Origin: Prosapia bicincta
Lineage: Eukaryota > Arthropoda > Insecta > Hemiptera > Cercopidae
Length of the DNA: 64,000 bases
Direction of reading: 5' to 3'
NCBI GenBank assembly: GCA_036971475.1
Contig: JBAIZL010000238.1
Location: 2,501 to 66,500, forward strand
Of this stretch, positions 1 to 12,400 are shown piece after piece. Each line of letters begins with the position of its first letter. The first letter of the stretch is position 1. The translations under genes were made by a program, and so were the position numbers. The notes beneath the pieces were generated by a model that worked only from the letters and a program-made list of their open reading frames with translations, ran no database searches and was not told the origin of the DNA.

Positions 1-981
1 AATATAACTTTCGCTTGTATTGTTAGTTATTTAATAAGTCCTAAATTGTTGATTATTAAACAACAACACAAACAACAACAACATATATGATTCCTAACTA
101 ACACAAAATGAACAATCGCGAATTTCCTTGTTTACATTATTCTACTGACTAAAATAATATCATTCTAAGTATAAATCCAGTAGTTGCATCATATTTCGCC
201 TCTTGCGGCTATTCAAATACATTCTAACTTGATATATACAGACAGTTCCTGTGTACGACACAGCCCCGGGCTTGTTATAACTAATTACTCAATCCGCTCT
301 CAGTGCATACTGCATGGGTTACCATGGTGACAAGGACGCCCAAGTACAGTCGCTGTATATAATAATCTCAATACGAATTTCTATATCCAATAATTTCTAG
401 TTACATATTGTTTAAGAAACTAGTCTCTGTTGTAGTTACTAATAAAAACGACAATTCAATTTACATTTAATAAACTCCAGGCAAGATGCATTGTTTAATA
501 TTATCCATAAACTCGCCCATAAAAACGAATATGTGCAGTAAAACTAATATTAAAGCGTTTTCCTTAAACACACCCTTCATTACAGTACATTTTGTCTAAA
601 ATCTACCCTCTTTAACAGGATATAACAGCGTTAGTAAGACTACAAATCCAGTAACTAATAAATCTAAAACTGGCTCGCTAAAAAGCTAGTAAATTTCTAG
701 CCCAATATACTGACAAAATAATGTAACCTCCAACAAATAGTACTTTGTAAAGGCATTAAACGTACTGTTAACCATTTGAATTAGAATTAAACTCAAAGAG
801 CAATTTTGAAAGTAAAATTTTGAAAAAAATTCACAGCGTATAAATTCACTCAATAAAACTACGCCGAACATACACAAGAGACAGACTTGAAAAATACAAA
901 AAAAAATAGGCCGGCAGTAGATCATCAGAACGTAGAGGCTAGATAGACAGTTGAATAGAGATATAGATACATAGGTATATA
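1..981. other. AT-rich non-coding DNA, old dispersed repeat
   Basis: No coding region is supportable; the short ORFs here lack any recognisable motif. The part around 225-400 is recognisably similar, with many substitutions, to 20,425-20,620: both contain a 'taactaattactcaatcc'-like stretch followed by a ccatgg-containing stretch, and a 'cccaa.gtac..tcgctg' stretch. I infer an old dispersed repeat or segmental duplicate. Confidence 0.4.
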
Positions 982-1009
982 GTTAGAATGGAAAGATATA
1001 GATTGATAA

Positions 1010-1106
<97 letters not shown>

Positions 1107-1148
1107 TAGGATGGAAAGATATAGATTGATAAATGAATAAATAAATAA

Positions 1149-1204
<56 letters not shown>

Positions 1205-1220
1205 GGAGAGAGAGAGAGAG
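982..1220. repeat. Duplicated compound microsatellite (TA)n-(GA)n
   Basis: Two adjacent copies of about 118 bp each begin with the same stretch (gga-aagatatagattgataaat). Each runs into a (TA)n tract (1,014-1,068 and 1,153-1,201) and then a (GA)n tract (1,068-1,102 and 1,206-1,220). The second copy also has an (ATAA)n run before the TA tract. Minus-strand ORFs rich in I-Y or S-L dipeptides across this region are translated microsatellite, not genes. Confidence 0.85.
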
Positions 1221-3213
1221 GATGTAAACTGATAATATGCATCGGGTTCAGTTTCACATATAATGAGAACGGACCTTGAACGTTGCAGTAAATTTAGACA
1301 TACTGATGTCCAACATTCCACGTCCTGAAAGAATGAAGAGAAAGAAAACTACTGTTTCCTTTAACAATTTATTGTCTGATCAGTCCCTTTAGTTATTGCA
1401 AGACGTTGTCTAACTTAAAGTTTCATAGATCCTGAACATGCGTGTTAACATTACGGTCCATGTGTAAGAGACAGTGATAGTTTCACTACACGACGTAAGT
1501 TTAAACAGCATGAATTTAGTTTTCCTAATACTTACAAGAGTTAATATGGCCACTTGATAAGGGACGTGCAGCTTTGTGGTGTTCACAGGTTGTAAGGACG
1601 GACTTTGAAACTTATGGCTCAAGTTTTACGATGGGCCTGTAATTCAACTTTGAAAGAGAGGGAAGGAGTATTCTATTGATTTCAATCTGCGTAAAACCTG
1701 TGAAATATTTTTGATTTGAATAAAAAACAATGATTTTTTAAAACGTTTTTGCTTATGTAATTCTTACATTGTTAGGCCTAGTTATAAAATAATTTCTCTA
1801 ACACTCAAATGTATTTTGTTTTGTATTTCACACATTGGAAGATGCACTCTTAACAACTAACGTTGTTAAAATATAAATGAGGTATAGAGAGACAAAAGAA
1901 ATTAATAGATAGGGTAAATATTATCAAACTAAAGACAAATATTTACACATTATAATAGGGAATGCACAAATAATAAATTTAATCAGAACGATTATTTCGG
2001 AAATATTTTTTGAGGTTTTACTAACTGTTTCAAGTACTGAGCTTCAAATATTTATCGTTCTATAATCCCAATTTTCAGTTTTTGACTTGTTTTCTAATTG
2101 TATTGCTCAATATTTGATATTCTCTTGACTTACTCCCTTTGTTCGCCCGATTACATGTTATCAGCTTCCAATAGAACTTCCTGCTGTTTTTATTTCAAGT
2201 TATCCTGCTTGTTTATTACAATTTATCTGTCAAAGCAAGTCTGTATGCGACTTCATCAAGGTTCAGTTCTGTATCGAGAATAAAAAAATATGATATTTGT
2301 TTTCACTAGCGCTTCTCAAATACGTATCCAACTGAATGAAGTGAAGCCAATCCACATCAACTTCACAAATAAGGTACAGAAAGATTCTCCGTTAATGGAA
2401 GTTAACGGGAAGCTAATTGAGTATTATTAGATGGAAATTAGTAAGAAAAATAGTATTCCGTTCACTTCATAGAATAACTGTTACATGATTACAGTCACAG
2501 ATTTCCTTATTATTTTCAAAGTAACATACGAGTAAAATAAACAGATAAATTAACAATGTGTATGAATATTACTGTTACACAGTCGGAGATATTATAAAAA
2601 CTTTCCATAATTTTTTTAAAATAAAATATGCAATAAATAATAAAAGTGCAATATTTGGTAAAAAAGTAATTTGCCTAACGTCACTATATAAAAAAACCAT
2701 CCCTTTCCAGAACGATTTCTTTAAAATTTATAAAATATTTTAAGAAAACGAATATAATAGTGGTAAATAATGAAATACGTAATGTTTGAAAGATAATTAT
2801 TAAAAACTAATAAATGAAAACTTTTCAATTGTATGGTGTTTTAAAATGGACTAAGAATTGAATGTAAAATATTACGTTACAATAAAAACATATTTGGATG
2901 GAATAGAAGAGATTGTAAAATAATTGCAAGAGATAAATCAAATACAAAAATGGAAAGGTTTAGTTACGATTGGCATAACAAAAAGTTGGCTATATTTTTA
3001 TTTTAATGAATCAAAATATTTAAAGAATATGTTGGCTATATTTGGATGAAACGCTGTGGAAGTACGGAAGGCATTTATAGTATTATAATATATCTAAGAA
3101 CCTCATGAAGCCGATTCAGGTATTTATACAAATCTAACGGTAAACATGCGGTAAATGAACGCACTTAATACTCTAAAAAAAAGGATATTGATATTTATTC
3201 ACAACTATATGCG

Positions 3214-3218
<5 letters not shown>
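1221..3218. other. AT-rich non-coding DNA
   Basis: I see no gene, RNA or structured repeat. Around 1,655-1,720 there is a short stretch (tattctattgatttcaat) resembling 38,515-38,560 and 48,205-48,255, so a fragment of the dispersed repeat family described at 35.7 kb may be present. Confidence 0.4.

Positions 3219-3293
<75 letters not shown>
3219..3293. repeat. (TA)n microsatellite
   Basis: Uninterrupted TA dinucleotide tract of about 75 bp. Confidence 0.95.
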
Positions 3294-3295
<2 letters not shown>

Positions 3296-4285
3296 AGATA
3301 CAGATACAATCAGTAACACAACCAGCCTAAGACATCAGTATATGAAAACATATTCAAATAATTATTAAAATATAATATTGATAAAATGTATGAGAATTAA
3401 ATCTACGAATTTTATTCACTTTTTATATCATTTACAGTTAGAATTTTACAAATACTGCTCACTAGTAAAAATATTGAATACATTTATATTTCAAAAGGTA
3501 ATATTTAATTGTTTACAAATAACAGTGATAATTGTAAAATAAATAAATATATACGGAATATCAATAATTTTATCTTGATTATATAGAGTTACTTTAGGGA
3601 CTTACGTTATTGGATATTTTCTTCTAACAGTATGATTATTTCTTATTATAATAAATTGACAACAACCAAAATGGTCTAATAATATATCGAAATAATTGAT
3701 GAATTAATTACACATCAGAAATATGGAAAAATGCATTTACAAATGCAATAGATACATCTTTTATAGATAGAAAACCACTATAATAGCAAACATAGGTGGT
3801 ATCTCATTTGCAATTACATTCATAAATAATTGATTTAATAAAAATTAATTTACTCAATAATTTGTAACATAAACGAACCGAAAAAATACTATTAGAAAAA
3901 GATACAATAAACTGTCACGAACAGAAGAAACATTCCCTTTAAATAATACACGTTCTGAATTTCAAATAAAAATGGATTTCTACATCGATTATATTGGACA
4001 TTTTTAAAACAATTACATAATTAAGTATAAATGATTTCAAAACATTGATATTTACAAACGTTCAAGGGTACTTACTTTAGTCGTAGTATTAATCTATAGG
4101 TTTATTGACAGACGTAATAAAATCACTAAATCGATAGCTACAGTGTTCCTGTGCTTGCTATACAAATAATGATCGAGACGGTTAAAAACGTTACATGCTG
4201 GGTTAAATGTTTTACCCTAATTTCTTGGAACAATTTAACGTGATTTATAATTGATAAATTATACACAAACCTCTAACTACAAATC
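3294..4285. other. AT-rich non-coding DNA
   Basis: Nothing recognisable; no ORF of note and no structured repeat seen. Confidence 0.4.
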
Positions 4286-4289
4286 GTTT

Positions 4290-4425
4290 TATCCTAGTCT
4301 TATGTAGACCCAACATTTCGGCTACAAAGTAATTATCTTCAGAAACATGTCAGGATAAGTATTTTTACGTATCTGAGGATGGTTACTTTCTAAGCGAAAT
4401 ATACATAGGACTAATGTTGTAGTTA
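4290..4425. repeat. Diverged foldback with two opposed hammerhead-like cores
   Basis: The left half carries, on the minus strand, CTGAAGA (4,336-4,342), then a partly paired stem, then GAAA (4,316-4,319). The right half carries, on the plus strand, CTGAGGA (4,373-4,379), a partly paired stem, then GAAA (4,396-4,399). The halves are diverged inverted copies of each other, and both resemble the copy at 10.5 kb. Spacing and order match a hammerhead core, but stem II has mismatches in both halves, so these are probably decayed. Confidence 0.5.
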
Positions 4426-5149
4426 TGAAAAGGAATAAAGTTAATTTTAGGGTGAGAAAGGTGTGATCCTGTAAAACATGGACAATTTCTAGTAATGCTT
4501 CTAATAAACAGCTTACACTTTACTTTATACACATACACTTATTACTTATTAAGTGTTCGTATTATTGGAATGAGTATTGATTTTGAGTTGAGCGTAGCAT
4601 CTCCCTCATGCCCAGTGATCCTGCAGTCCAACCTGGCGTTACCAATGTCAATCTAGGTTAACAATACATGCATATGCATTATGCATATCTGTATTCAAAG
4701 TTCTTGACAGTGCGGCTCATCTAACCTGTGCGATTCCTATTCTATTGCATGGTAGTTATATTTTTTCTGTGGATACAAATCATTTTTAAAAATATGTTTC
4801 TGATATAATGTACTATTGTTTCTTCTACTCTTCTTTACGGAGTTGGTAGTTTGCCTTATCCGAGTTTCTCAGATTAGAATCTCAATTATAACAACGCGCT
4901 GTAAAGTTCTCTGAAATTGTAAGACAGTTGTTAAATATATTAGAGTAACAATATAATGCTTTGGATTTATAAATATCGGGTTATAAAGTGTTACGTTACA
5001 AATATTAAACTAATTAAAAATATTTTAAATATAATTACACCATGATTGGCAACAGACAATAATTTGTGTTCTATCCAATACTCTTGCAATGAAGGTTTTA
5101 TACATTTGCCACTTTATATGGGTAATTTAAATTGGATGGAGCGTGCTCT

Positions 5150-5465
5150 TATGGATTTTTACCCCTTACCTAACCTCCTTTTTGTACTTCCGGTCACCTC
5201 ATCTCCATCGCTTCCCTTATCTTTGAAAATATCACCACTCCTTGTTCGAGGGATAGTAATGGTTTATGCCATTAATTCGAACTCTGGTCTTAAACCTGTA
5301 ATTCAAAGAATAAACGTCTCACAAGAACCGACTAGTGAATTTGTTATATATACCAATTAGCCACCCCTAAGCCTTGTATGCTTTTATTAGGGTTGTGGGT
5401 TCTTTGCGAGACACTTTTGATTTAAAGACTATAGTTGGACACCCAGTGAAACTAACTCTATATGT
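5150..5465. repeat. Dispersed repeat copy, paired with 61.1-61.4 kb
   Basis: A stretch from about 5,265 to 5,460 aligns by eye, with many substitutions and small indels, to about 61,245-61,410. Shared landmarks are a gaactctggtc / gaactctagtcc stretch, 'gaataaac.tctca', 'accaattagcc', and 'acacccagtgaaact' / 'acactcagtgaaact'. The similarity probably extends upstream to about 5,150 / 61,110. The 104-codon ORF crossing this region (5,046-5,360) is not preserved in the second copy and has no familiar motif, so I treat this as non-coding repeat DNA. Confidence 0.5.
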
Positions 5466-5888
5466 AAGAAAACTGTATTATCGTTTTTTACATAAAACTA
5501 ATCAAGGCATATTTCCCTAGTTTATTTCTAAGTTAAACGTATAGAATAGGTACTTTAAAATTCTACTGGTTTAAGTAGAAAATTAAAATACTTGATATTT
5601 TATATTAGTTTTAACTTTCATTTGTTTACACTTAATAAAATACTTAATGTATTTAATAGCTTTTCTTTTAGAGAGAAATAGCAAAACATTTAATTTATGG
5701 CCAAAAGCTTGTTTTAAAATTAACATAGCCATCAAAATATGTGCATCTGTATACCTATATATTTATTTGATCTCGTTTTACTTTTTGTTTTGTTCTTTTA
5801 AATTCTTGCAAATCTAGGCGCTTTGGCCTAAATACTATCCTATACATATACAAATATTTTTGCAACGGTTAATTTGGCTGTTGCAGTA

Positions 5889-6090
5889 TGTATGCCAAAT
5901 AAGTAGATAAATACTCTAGATAATACATATAGGCTATATAATTAAAATTAGGTAACTATATAGGCTGTATAAGTACGTTTGTAGGCTAAATAAGTACAGG
6001 AAAACATTAGGTAAATAAGTAGGCTCTATCTGTATGTAATAGGGAAGCATTAGGATGTATAAGCTAAATACGTAAGCGTAGGTAATATTT
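5889..6090. repeat. Degenerate short-unit repeat
   Basis: Variants of a loose unit, aggctaaataagta and aggtaaataagtagg, recur irregularly about every 20-45 bp. It looks like an old, decayed tandem array. No coding signal. Confidence 0.35.
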
Positions 6091-8590
6091 TTTTAAAATC
6101 CCAATGTGAATCAAAAAGTTTGGGTGAAATTTTAAATGTAATGAAAAACTTAAGTTAAAAAATCACGTAGCCCTGAACGAATAAGGACAGCGAAAATTAT
6201 TTCTTGTGACTTGTATAAGGAAATGTTTTCTTTTAATAATTCTCTACCTAATGTAATAAAAATTGCTCTCTGGGGAAATCAGGTTGTATGTGAGATCGAT
6301 TTTCTATTAGATCACTCGATACGTCCTAAAACATCAGCAATAATTTGCTTCTACAAAGACTTATATACATTTACGAAAGTATTTATATTTCATTACAGAA
6401 ACAACATTTATATTGTTTATTAGACCTTAGCTAGCGAAGACAATTCAACAATGGTGCCTATCAAAAGATTGCACTCAAAATCTCACTAAACACTAGTATA
6501 TTTGTTTCCTCGACCGTATAACTTTTATCAGTGATGAGCTTATATTTATGGTGAATGTACAATATTCCAGAAATGTATTTTGTTGTGTTTACTACTCTAA
6601 AGGGCTGGTTGATCTATTAGCAAACGTTGTGATCAATCTAAGGCAATCTAGATAATTATAATTGTCTTAATGTTTAATTAAGTTTTAAGGTTATTAATTT
6701 TTAGTGTAAAGTTTCACCTTTCCTGACCAACTGAGATTTATTGTAGCGTGAATATTTTGTTTACATATTACCATTTTTATTTGGGTGGATCTAATACCAA
6801 TTAATAAAATCTATTATGTTTGATAATCCAAAAGTGTTTTTATCACAACCACATTGTTTTAAATGTTTATTCTAACATGTAGATACTTCACGTTTTGTGC
6901 TGGCTACTGACAAAGTTTGTTATTAGGTATCGTTCGGTAATTTAATAGCGAATATTACTGCCCCAACCAGAATAACCCTAATGGATATATTTTTAATTAT
7001 GTATTGAGATCAGATCGAGATATAGTCATGAGCAGTGATGTGTTAAAGATAGAAAAACAAACAATAGCTTTCTCAGATAAACACGCGGCCCTAGTCACTG
7101 AACTTTTATAAACACATATACGTCAGTACATGTCACTCGCTCGTGTGTATCGTTGCTAAGGATACGTACATGGTCTCTATATAACAAGAGAGATAACAAA
7201 ATATATATACTGTATATATGTTTGTGTGTTTGTGTATGTATATTCTGATACGTATTCCTTCACGGATGGAAAAATATTATGAATAGTCGTAAATATTCAT
7301 ATACATATATATCAATATGCATATGAGAGAGAGAGAGATAGTCCGTAACACATATACTAGGGTACATGACATAAATATTTTGATTATTTTTTACGGTAAC
7401 ATATATATATTAATACTATCTAAAACATAAAGAATGACTGTAACAACGGATAAAACATCATCGAAACAAAAAAACTCCCAATCTCTCTACAGCCTAAATT
7501 GTAACGAAAATAATTGTACAACCACTTCTTAGTTTTAAAGCATATGTAGATAATGGAATTACCGAGTATCTATATAATTCACTGAAGGATAATATGGTAT
7601 TTTTTATATAGACAAGCAATTTGTTTAATTATCTCTCTAAAATTTTTTAATTGAGCAAATTAAAAACTGAATAGAAATAATAAAGTAGAAAATAATAAAT
7701 ATGTAGGTCACTTGATAGTGACATTAATGACATAATTTAGTTGCAGAATATTTCTTTTCGTAAAATGAAATTTAACGTTTGTTTTTTTTATAAAATTTTT
7801 TTTAAACATGTGTAATAGATAAAATCGAGTTAAATTTATCTCATAATCCATTTTCAAGTAAACAACTAACTATTGTACCCTAAAATGTCTAAAAAAAAGG
7901 AAAATATTTTCCTTCTTGCTGAAAAATATTTGAAAATAGCTTACTTTAATTACAATGAGAATTATTTTAGCGATTGTTTAAAATGTTTAAAATCGACTAA
8001 ATTTTAAAAATAGGATAATATTATTAAATCTAGACATTCCAAAGTTTTTGTGGAGATGTTGTTAGGGTACTTGAGTTAATCTATTTATCTTAAAGATAAA
8101 GTTTTGACCATTTCTTTGTTGTTCAACTTCACACCGTTATGCTATGAAAAACGTAGTCCTTACATTTACCACAAACTAAGAAATATTAGAAGGTAATATG
8201 GTATGCCTCCTGCCCTTAACTAAGAAAATTACCCTAAGCTACTGACCTAGTAAATTTCCTTTTAGCATTTATTGTACTTCTTCATGAGTGCACAAGAATT
8301 AGGTTCAAACGAATTTAATTAAAGTTAAGAACAGGCTGATGATTAGGAAAAAGTAGTACTACACAGACGGTGATCCGCTAATGTTGAATCAAGTCAGTTT
8401 CCCTTTCCAATACATCCAAAGGTTCAAAACCCGTTGAATTTAATGATAACTTGTTGCTATACGTTGAAATGGAAAATAATTTTCATCACTTTAGTCGGTA
8501 TAAATTCTCATCCAACTTAGCCGTACCTCCCCTTGGTTATATCCTAATCCCAAAGATAAGTTCAGTATTCTAATGTCTACTCTATGTTCT
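6091..8590. other. AT-rich non-coding DNA
   Basis: I see no gene. A 70-codon ORF at 6,211-6,423 has no recognisable motif. Around 7,200-7,340 there are short runs of TA, TG and GA. Confidence 0.4.
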
Positions 8591-8839
8591 ACGCCCATAT
8601 TCTATTCTAAATAGTTACATCAAATAGCAAGACTAGTGAAGTGAAATGTACAAATACAAAATAGTTTACTTAGGATGCGCAATGATATTGTGCTAAATAT
8701 TGTTACTAAATGTATTCCGTACATTATGTTACGAAAATCAGTAACTTCTTTGCATGTGAAAGAAACACTACATTAACAAGAGTTACCAACATCGATTACT
8801 TTACTTACTAATTAAAAAGTTAAAACACTTAACTCATTA

Positions 8840-9320
8840 ACAAAACTGAAACTTTTAAGCGTGGAGAAGATTGCAGGAAAATACTTTTAAAACTTTTGCA
8901 GAAGTCTTGCCGAGAGACCGAATATTTATTATTTGATCATAGGGAATCAGTCTCAATAGATTTTAATGCTGTCCCTTTAAATAACTTGTAAAGGAAAAAT
9001 AAAACGTTTATTTTATATTGAATAAATGGAAGAAATTGAAGAGATATTAATTCTTAAAGTAATTTAGCTCGGGATGAAAATTGAATTTATAAGAATTTCG
9101 TACCAATTACCAATATTTCATTTTATTTCAGAACAGGAAAGCATTTGGCTTTAATCGTGAGTAGAATTGTAAAGGGTTGAAATTAAATCGAAGATCGAAG
9201 GGTGCCCTTGTGCGAGACGAAAGAAAGTAATTATCGATAAAATCGTTTGATTGACATTTTAGAACGTGACTTTACCGTACAAGGTAACCCCTCCTTATAT
9301 TGTAGAGTTTACATTACACA
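8840..9320. repeat. Fragment of dispersed repeat family (also 38.5, 40.7 and 48.1 kb)
   Basis: 8,910-8,970 (gag-gaccgaatatttattatttgatca) resembles 38,480-38,520 and 48,165-48,200. 9,240-9,285 (tttgattgacattttagaacgtgac) resembles 40,760-40,795. The order is the same as in the 38-41 kb region. I infer a diverged, internally deleted copy of the same segment. Confidence 0.45.
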
Positions 9321-10444
9321 GCGTAAAAAAAAGGAACTATCGATAAAGGCTATGTTTTAAAATATCGGGAAAATTCGTTGTTTCATGCACTGCCTAAATT
9401 ATGCTCTGCTGTCGTAGGACAGTAAGCAATGTAATAAGTGTTGACAATTTAGTTGTTACTAGCTATGTAACATCTTGCGAATTCCGTATATAAATGTTAC
9501 AAATCATGACATTTCCCTGATACTATATTGAATAAACCTATATATTTATTACTTTACCGTTAGAAAATTAGTGTGCGTACAAATCTTACAATTTTAATAA
9601 TTATTTTATTTCTATTAGAATATTATATTCTAAATAGGAATTTCTTTTCTTGGTCCAATATGAGTTCACTGTTATTCCTACATCAGCGTATTTATGATAC
9701 AAAGGCATACTATCTTTTTGGTTGTTGTTTACTGAGACGTATCGAACTGTTTGTTCTTTGTATTATAAACATTAGAAAATACATCTCTTTGCCACTAGCG
9801 TATCACTTACACTGCATTTTTTACGTTATTATTAAACCAGTGTCTATATCTATTTGTGTTACATATTTTCAAAAATAAACAGAAATGTGATTCAAGAATT
9901 GTTGTGGATCTTATGAAACCTGTATATATATTTATATATATTACTTTTGTATAAAGAAGTTTTAGATTACATTGTTTATTTTTGTCAGAGTTTGGGCATT
10001 GTTTTTCACTGAATATTTTAAGCATCGTGTGAGTTCTTATATTTCGTAAAATTTGTAGTTCATTTAACTGATTGGTTGCAAGTTCAGAAGTAAATTAGTT
10101 CTTCCATTGTTCAACAGTTCCACTGTTTGATAAACGTCCTTAAATACACATCCATCATTTACTTATACGAAACATACCCGCAACACAATGTGTTATTTAG
10201 TTAGACATTCTCGTGAACACTGGTTAAAACAATATCCACTGAGAAACATACTCACATCGTTATACTCAGATCGTGTTTCAGTACAATTTCCAGTCACTAC
10301 AACCAGCTAAAGGTCAAACTCCAGTTAGATCGATCACAGAATGTCAAATGTTAAATAAAAATGTATATGATTGTATTGGAATATGCTTTAAACAGGATCA
10401 CTAAGATTGTTCACTAACAACTTTAAGCAACTGTGGTGTAAATG
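9321..10444. other. AT-rich non-coding DNA
   Basis: A 101-codon ORF (9,573-9,878) and a minus-strand 72-codon ORF show no recognisable motif and are AT-driven. Nothing else is seen. Confidence 0.35.
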
Positions 10445-10591
10445 TTTATATTAAATAAAAACAACCTCTTATCACAAATGACTCACTTGTAAAATACCTC
10501 TGAAGATGATTACTTTGTAATCGAAATGTACATTAGGTTAAAATAAAAATTGTTGAATTTGTGGTAAGAGGTTGTTTTTATTTAATATAAA
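10445..10591 (+). repeat. 147-bp foldback enclosing a hammerhead-like core
   Basis: Arms 10,445-10,479 and 10,557-10,591 are inverted repeats of 35 bp with one mismatch. Between them, in hammerhead order, lie: stem I strand ACCT (10,496-10,499); CTGAAGA (10,500-10,506); one extra T; stem II GATTAC / GTAATC (10,508-10,513 with 10,517-10,522, loop TTT); GAAA (10,523-10,526); a stem III with ATG / CAT and a 2-nt loop; an unpaired T at 10,534 in the cleavage position; and AGGT (10,535-10,538), which pairs with ACCT. The extra T after CTGANGA departs from the canonical core, so catalysis is uncertain. Confidence 0.6.
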
Positions 10592-11240
10592 TTATTCACT
10601 AAGTTTTCCAAACGTAATATTTTCAATGATTTAGGAATGTAATGATCCGTATATATCTAGTTTTCCAATCATTTATCCCTTTTATTACTGCTACGTAACA
10701 GCGAAAACCTATTGGAAATAAAACTTTATATTTGCAAATAGTGATGCGAGATTAGTAACATTACAATTCCTGTATTATTGAAAATTCAATAAAAATAACG
10801 CATATCCTTAATATTATACAGTAGTTGCAGAATTTTAATTTAAATATTTCGTTAGCTGTTCTGCAGGATAAGAGATCACCATTGAGATATTCCTATTTAA
10901 ATGAGGAAAATATTAAACGTATGGTATAGACACCCAACGATAAAAGGACGAACAGGAAATGTATAATAGTCTTATGAAAAACCAAAACCAAACAAAAACG
11001 AAGCAAAATGAAATGCAAGACTGATAACACAGTACAAAAGGCTAAACAAAGCCTTCTAGAGAAAGTACAAGGGATAAATTGACTTGTAGGGCTAAATATT
11101 ACAAACAAGTAAAAATATCCACAAGGGAATAAAAGACCTAATTAGAAATGAAGATTTTAAATATGGAAACATAACTTTAAACACCTCTAGGTAGAGCGCA
11201 AAAAGGATAATCTTAAATATAAATGTGCATCAAAAACTTT
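10592..11240. other. AT-rich non-coding DNA flanking the BEL element
   Basis: Nothing recognisable; a 71-codon minus-strand ORF at 10,893-11,108 has no motif. Confidence 0.35.
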
Positions 11241-11245
11241 AATAG
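11241..11245. repeat. Target-site duplication, left copy (aatag)
   Basis: The five bases aatag directly precede the left LTR and recur directly after the right LTR at 19,207-19,211. A 5-bp duplication is typical of BEL/Pao integration. Confidence 0.93.
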
Positions 11246-12018
11246 TGGAGGCGTCAGCTCCGCTAAAATATTAGAAATAAGACGAAAGAGAGAGATAGTC
11301 GCGGTCGGAAACGTGACTGAAATTGCACATGAATAAAATGAAGGCAGGCGGCAGAAACGCCTAATCGACAAATAATAACAGTGTTTATCACTAATTAAGT
11401 CTCGGGAAAAATAGGCACAAGTTTATGTTAAAAGTATTTGGAACTGATTAACACTTACCCTAAGCTGAACAAAGGGGTTACATGCACGGTAGGTTTGATG
11501 TCTTCTGGACTTCTGCAGCAGGGCCCTGGGTGAAGTGGTGATGGTCAGACGGCTCGTGCTGTAAAACTTAATAAACGGGGTTCAATTCTACTACTATTCA
11601 CAATTGAATAAGTCTTTAAATGATTGCGAGCGACTCCGTAACGGCGGCTTGTAACGGCGAGGTTAAAGGTGCATTCGAACACGGCACTTGGACTAAATAA
11701 TGTACTTTCGCGGTTAACGAACATATAAAACAAGTACAACTCGAAACACTTAAATTTAGACATACGCGGGGCGAACTTAAAGTCCACGAGGTTAGCTAAT
11801 ACGTTAAATACCCGCAACGGACGTGCTGGTCTGTTCGCGGCAAGCAGGAGACTGGGGGAGAGGAAATGTGTGTTAGGGTGGGGGTTAGGCGCGCGCCAAG
11901 GGACAACGTGGTCTTAAACTATCGACGATAAACCATAGATTGAGCTATCGATTAGACAAAGCACAGCTGATTGAATTCGATACTGGAGCTGTTTAATCTA
12001 CCAAAGCTGACTCCAACA
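11246..12018 (-). repeat. 3' LTR of the BEL/Pao element
   Basis: 773 bp. In element orientation it starts TGTTGGAGTC and ends GACGCCTCCA. One base (11,482) differs from the right LTR. A 90-codon minus-strand ORF inside it (11,545-11,817) occurs unchanged in the other LTR simply because the LTRs are identical; it shows no known motif. I did not find a convincing TATA box or AATAAA on the element strand. Confidence 0.95.
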
Positions 12019-12033
12019 TTCCGCCCACCAAAA
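12019..12033 (-). other. Candidate polypurine tract
   Basis: In element orientation, TTTTGGTGGGCGGAA lies immediately upstream of the 3' LTR. It is G/A-rich but interrupted by T and C, so it is an atypical tract placed where plus-strand priming should occur. Confidence 0.4.
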
Positions 12034-12400
12034 CGGATGTTTTTAATCCGCCAGGTGGGTAGAGGGCGAAGAACTAGAGAGCACCGGAGACCGAGGGTGC
12101 CGAAGAAGAAGTGGTCGGGGTACGAAGAAAGCAGAAAAGAGCAGATGAAGTGAGTAGCTCCATTAGCTGTGCTGAAGACAATAGACTACCGCCCACCCTG
12201 GATAACCACTGGGTGACGGTGAACGGGTTTGACTGGAAGAAGCGAGGTGCTGAAGATGTAGCGAAGAAATCTATGGCGTTGAAGATACTTAAAGAAACGA
12301 GGTTGCACAAAAATGCTGAAGAGGCGAAGAAATCGAGTGAGATTAAGAACTCGAGGAAACGCGGTTGTACCACACAGGTGCTGAAGAAGCGGTCAAGAGA
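12034..12400 (-). other. 3' untranslated region of the BEL element with ~65-bp imperfect repeats
   Basis: Between the pol stop and the 3' LTR. On the plus strand, 'gctgaaga' blocks start at 12,249, 12,315 and 12,380 (spacing 66 and 65), each followed by related sequence such as gcgaagaaatc. ORFs on either strand here (for example 12,111-12,404 plus, 12,074-12,373 minus) arise from these repeats and overlap the end of pol; none has a known domain. Confidence 0.4.

Noticed and set aside
9573..9878. 101-codon hydrophobic ORF
   Set aside because: AT-rich translation (Ile, Phe, Tyr, Leu) overlapping an antisense ORF, with no motif; typical of chance ORFs here.
11545..11817. 90-codon ORF in the LTR, identical at 18,733-19,005
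   Set aside because: Identity follows from LTR identity and is not evidence of coding. It has no motif.
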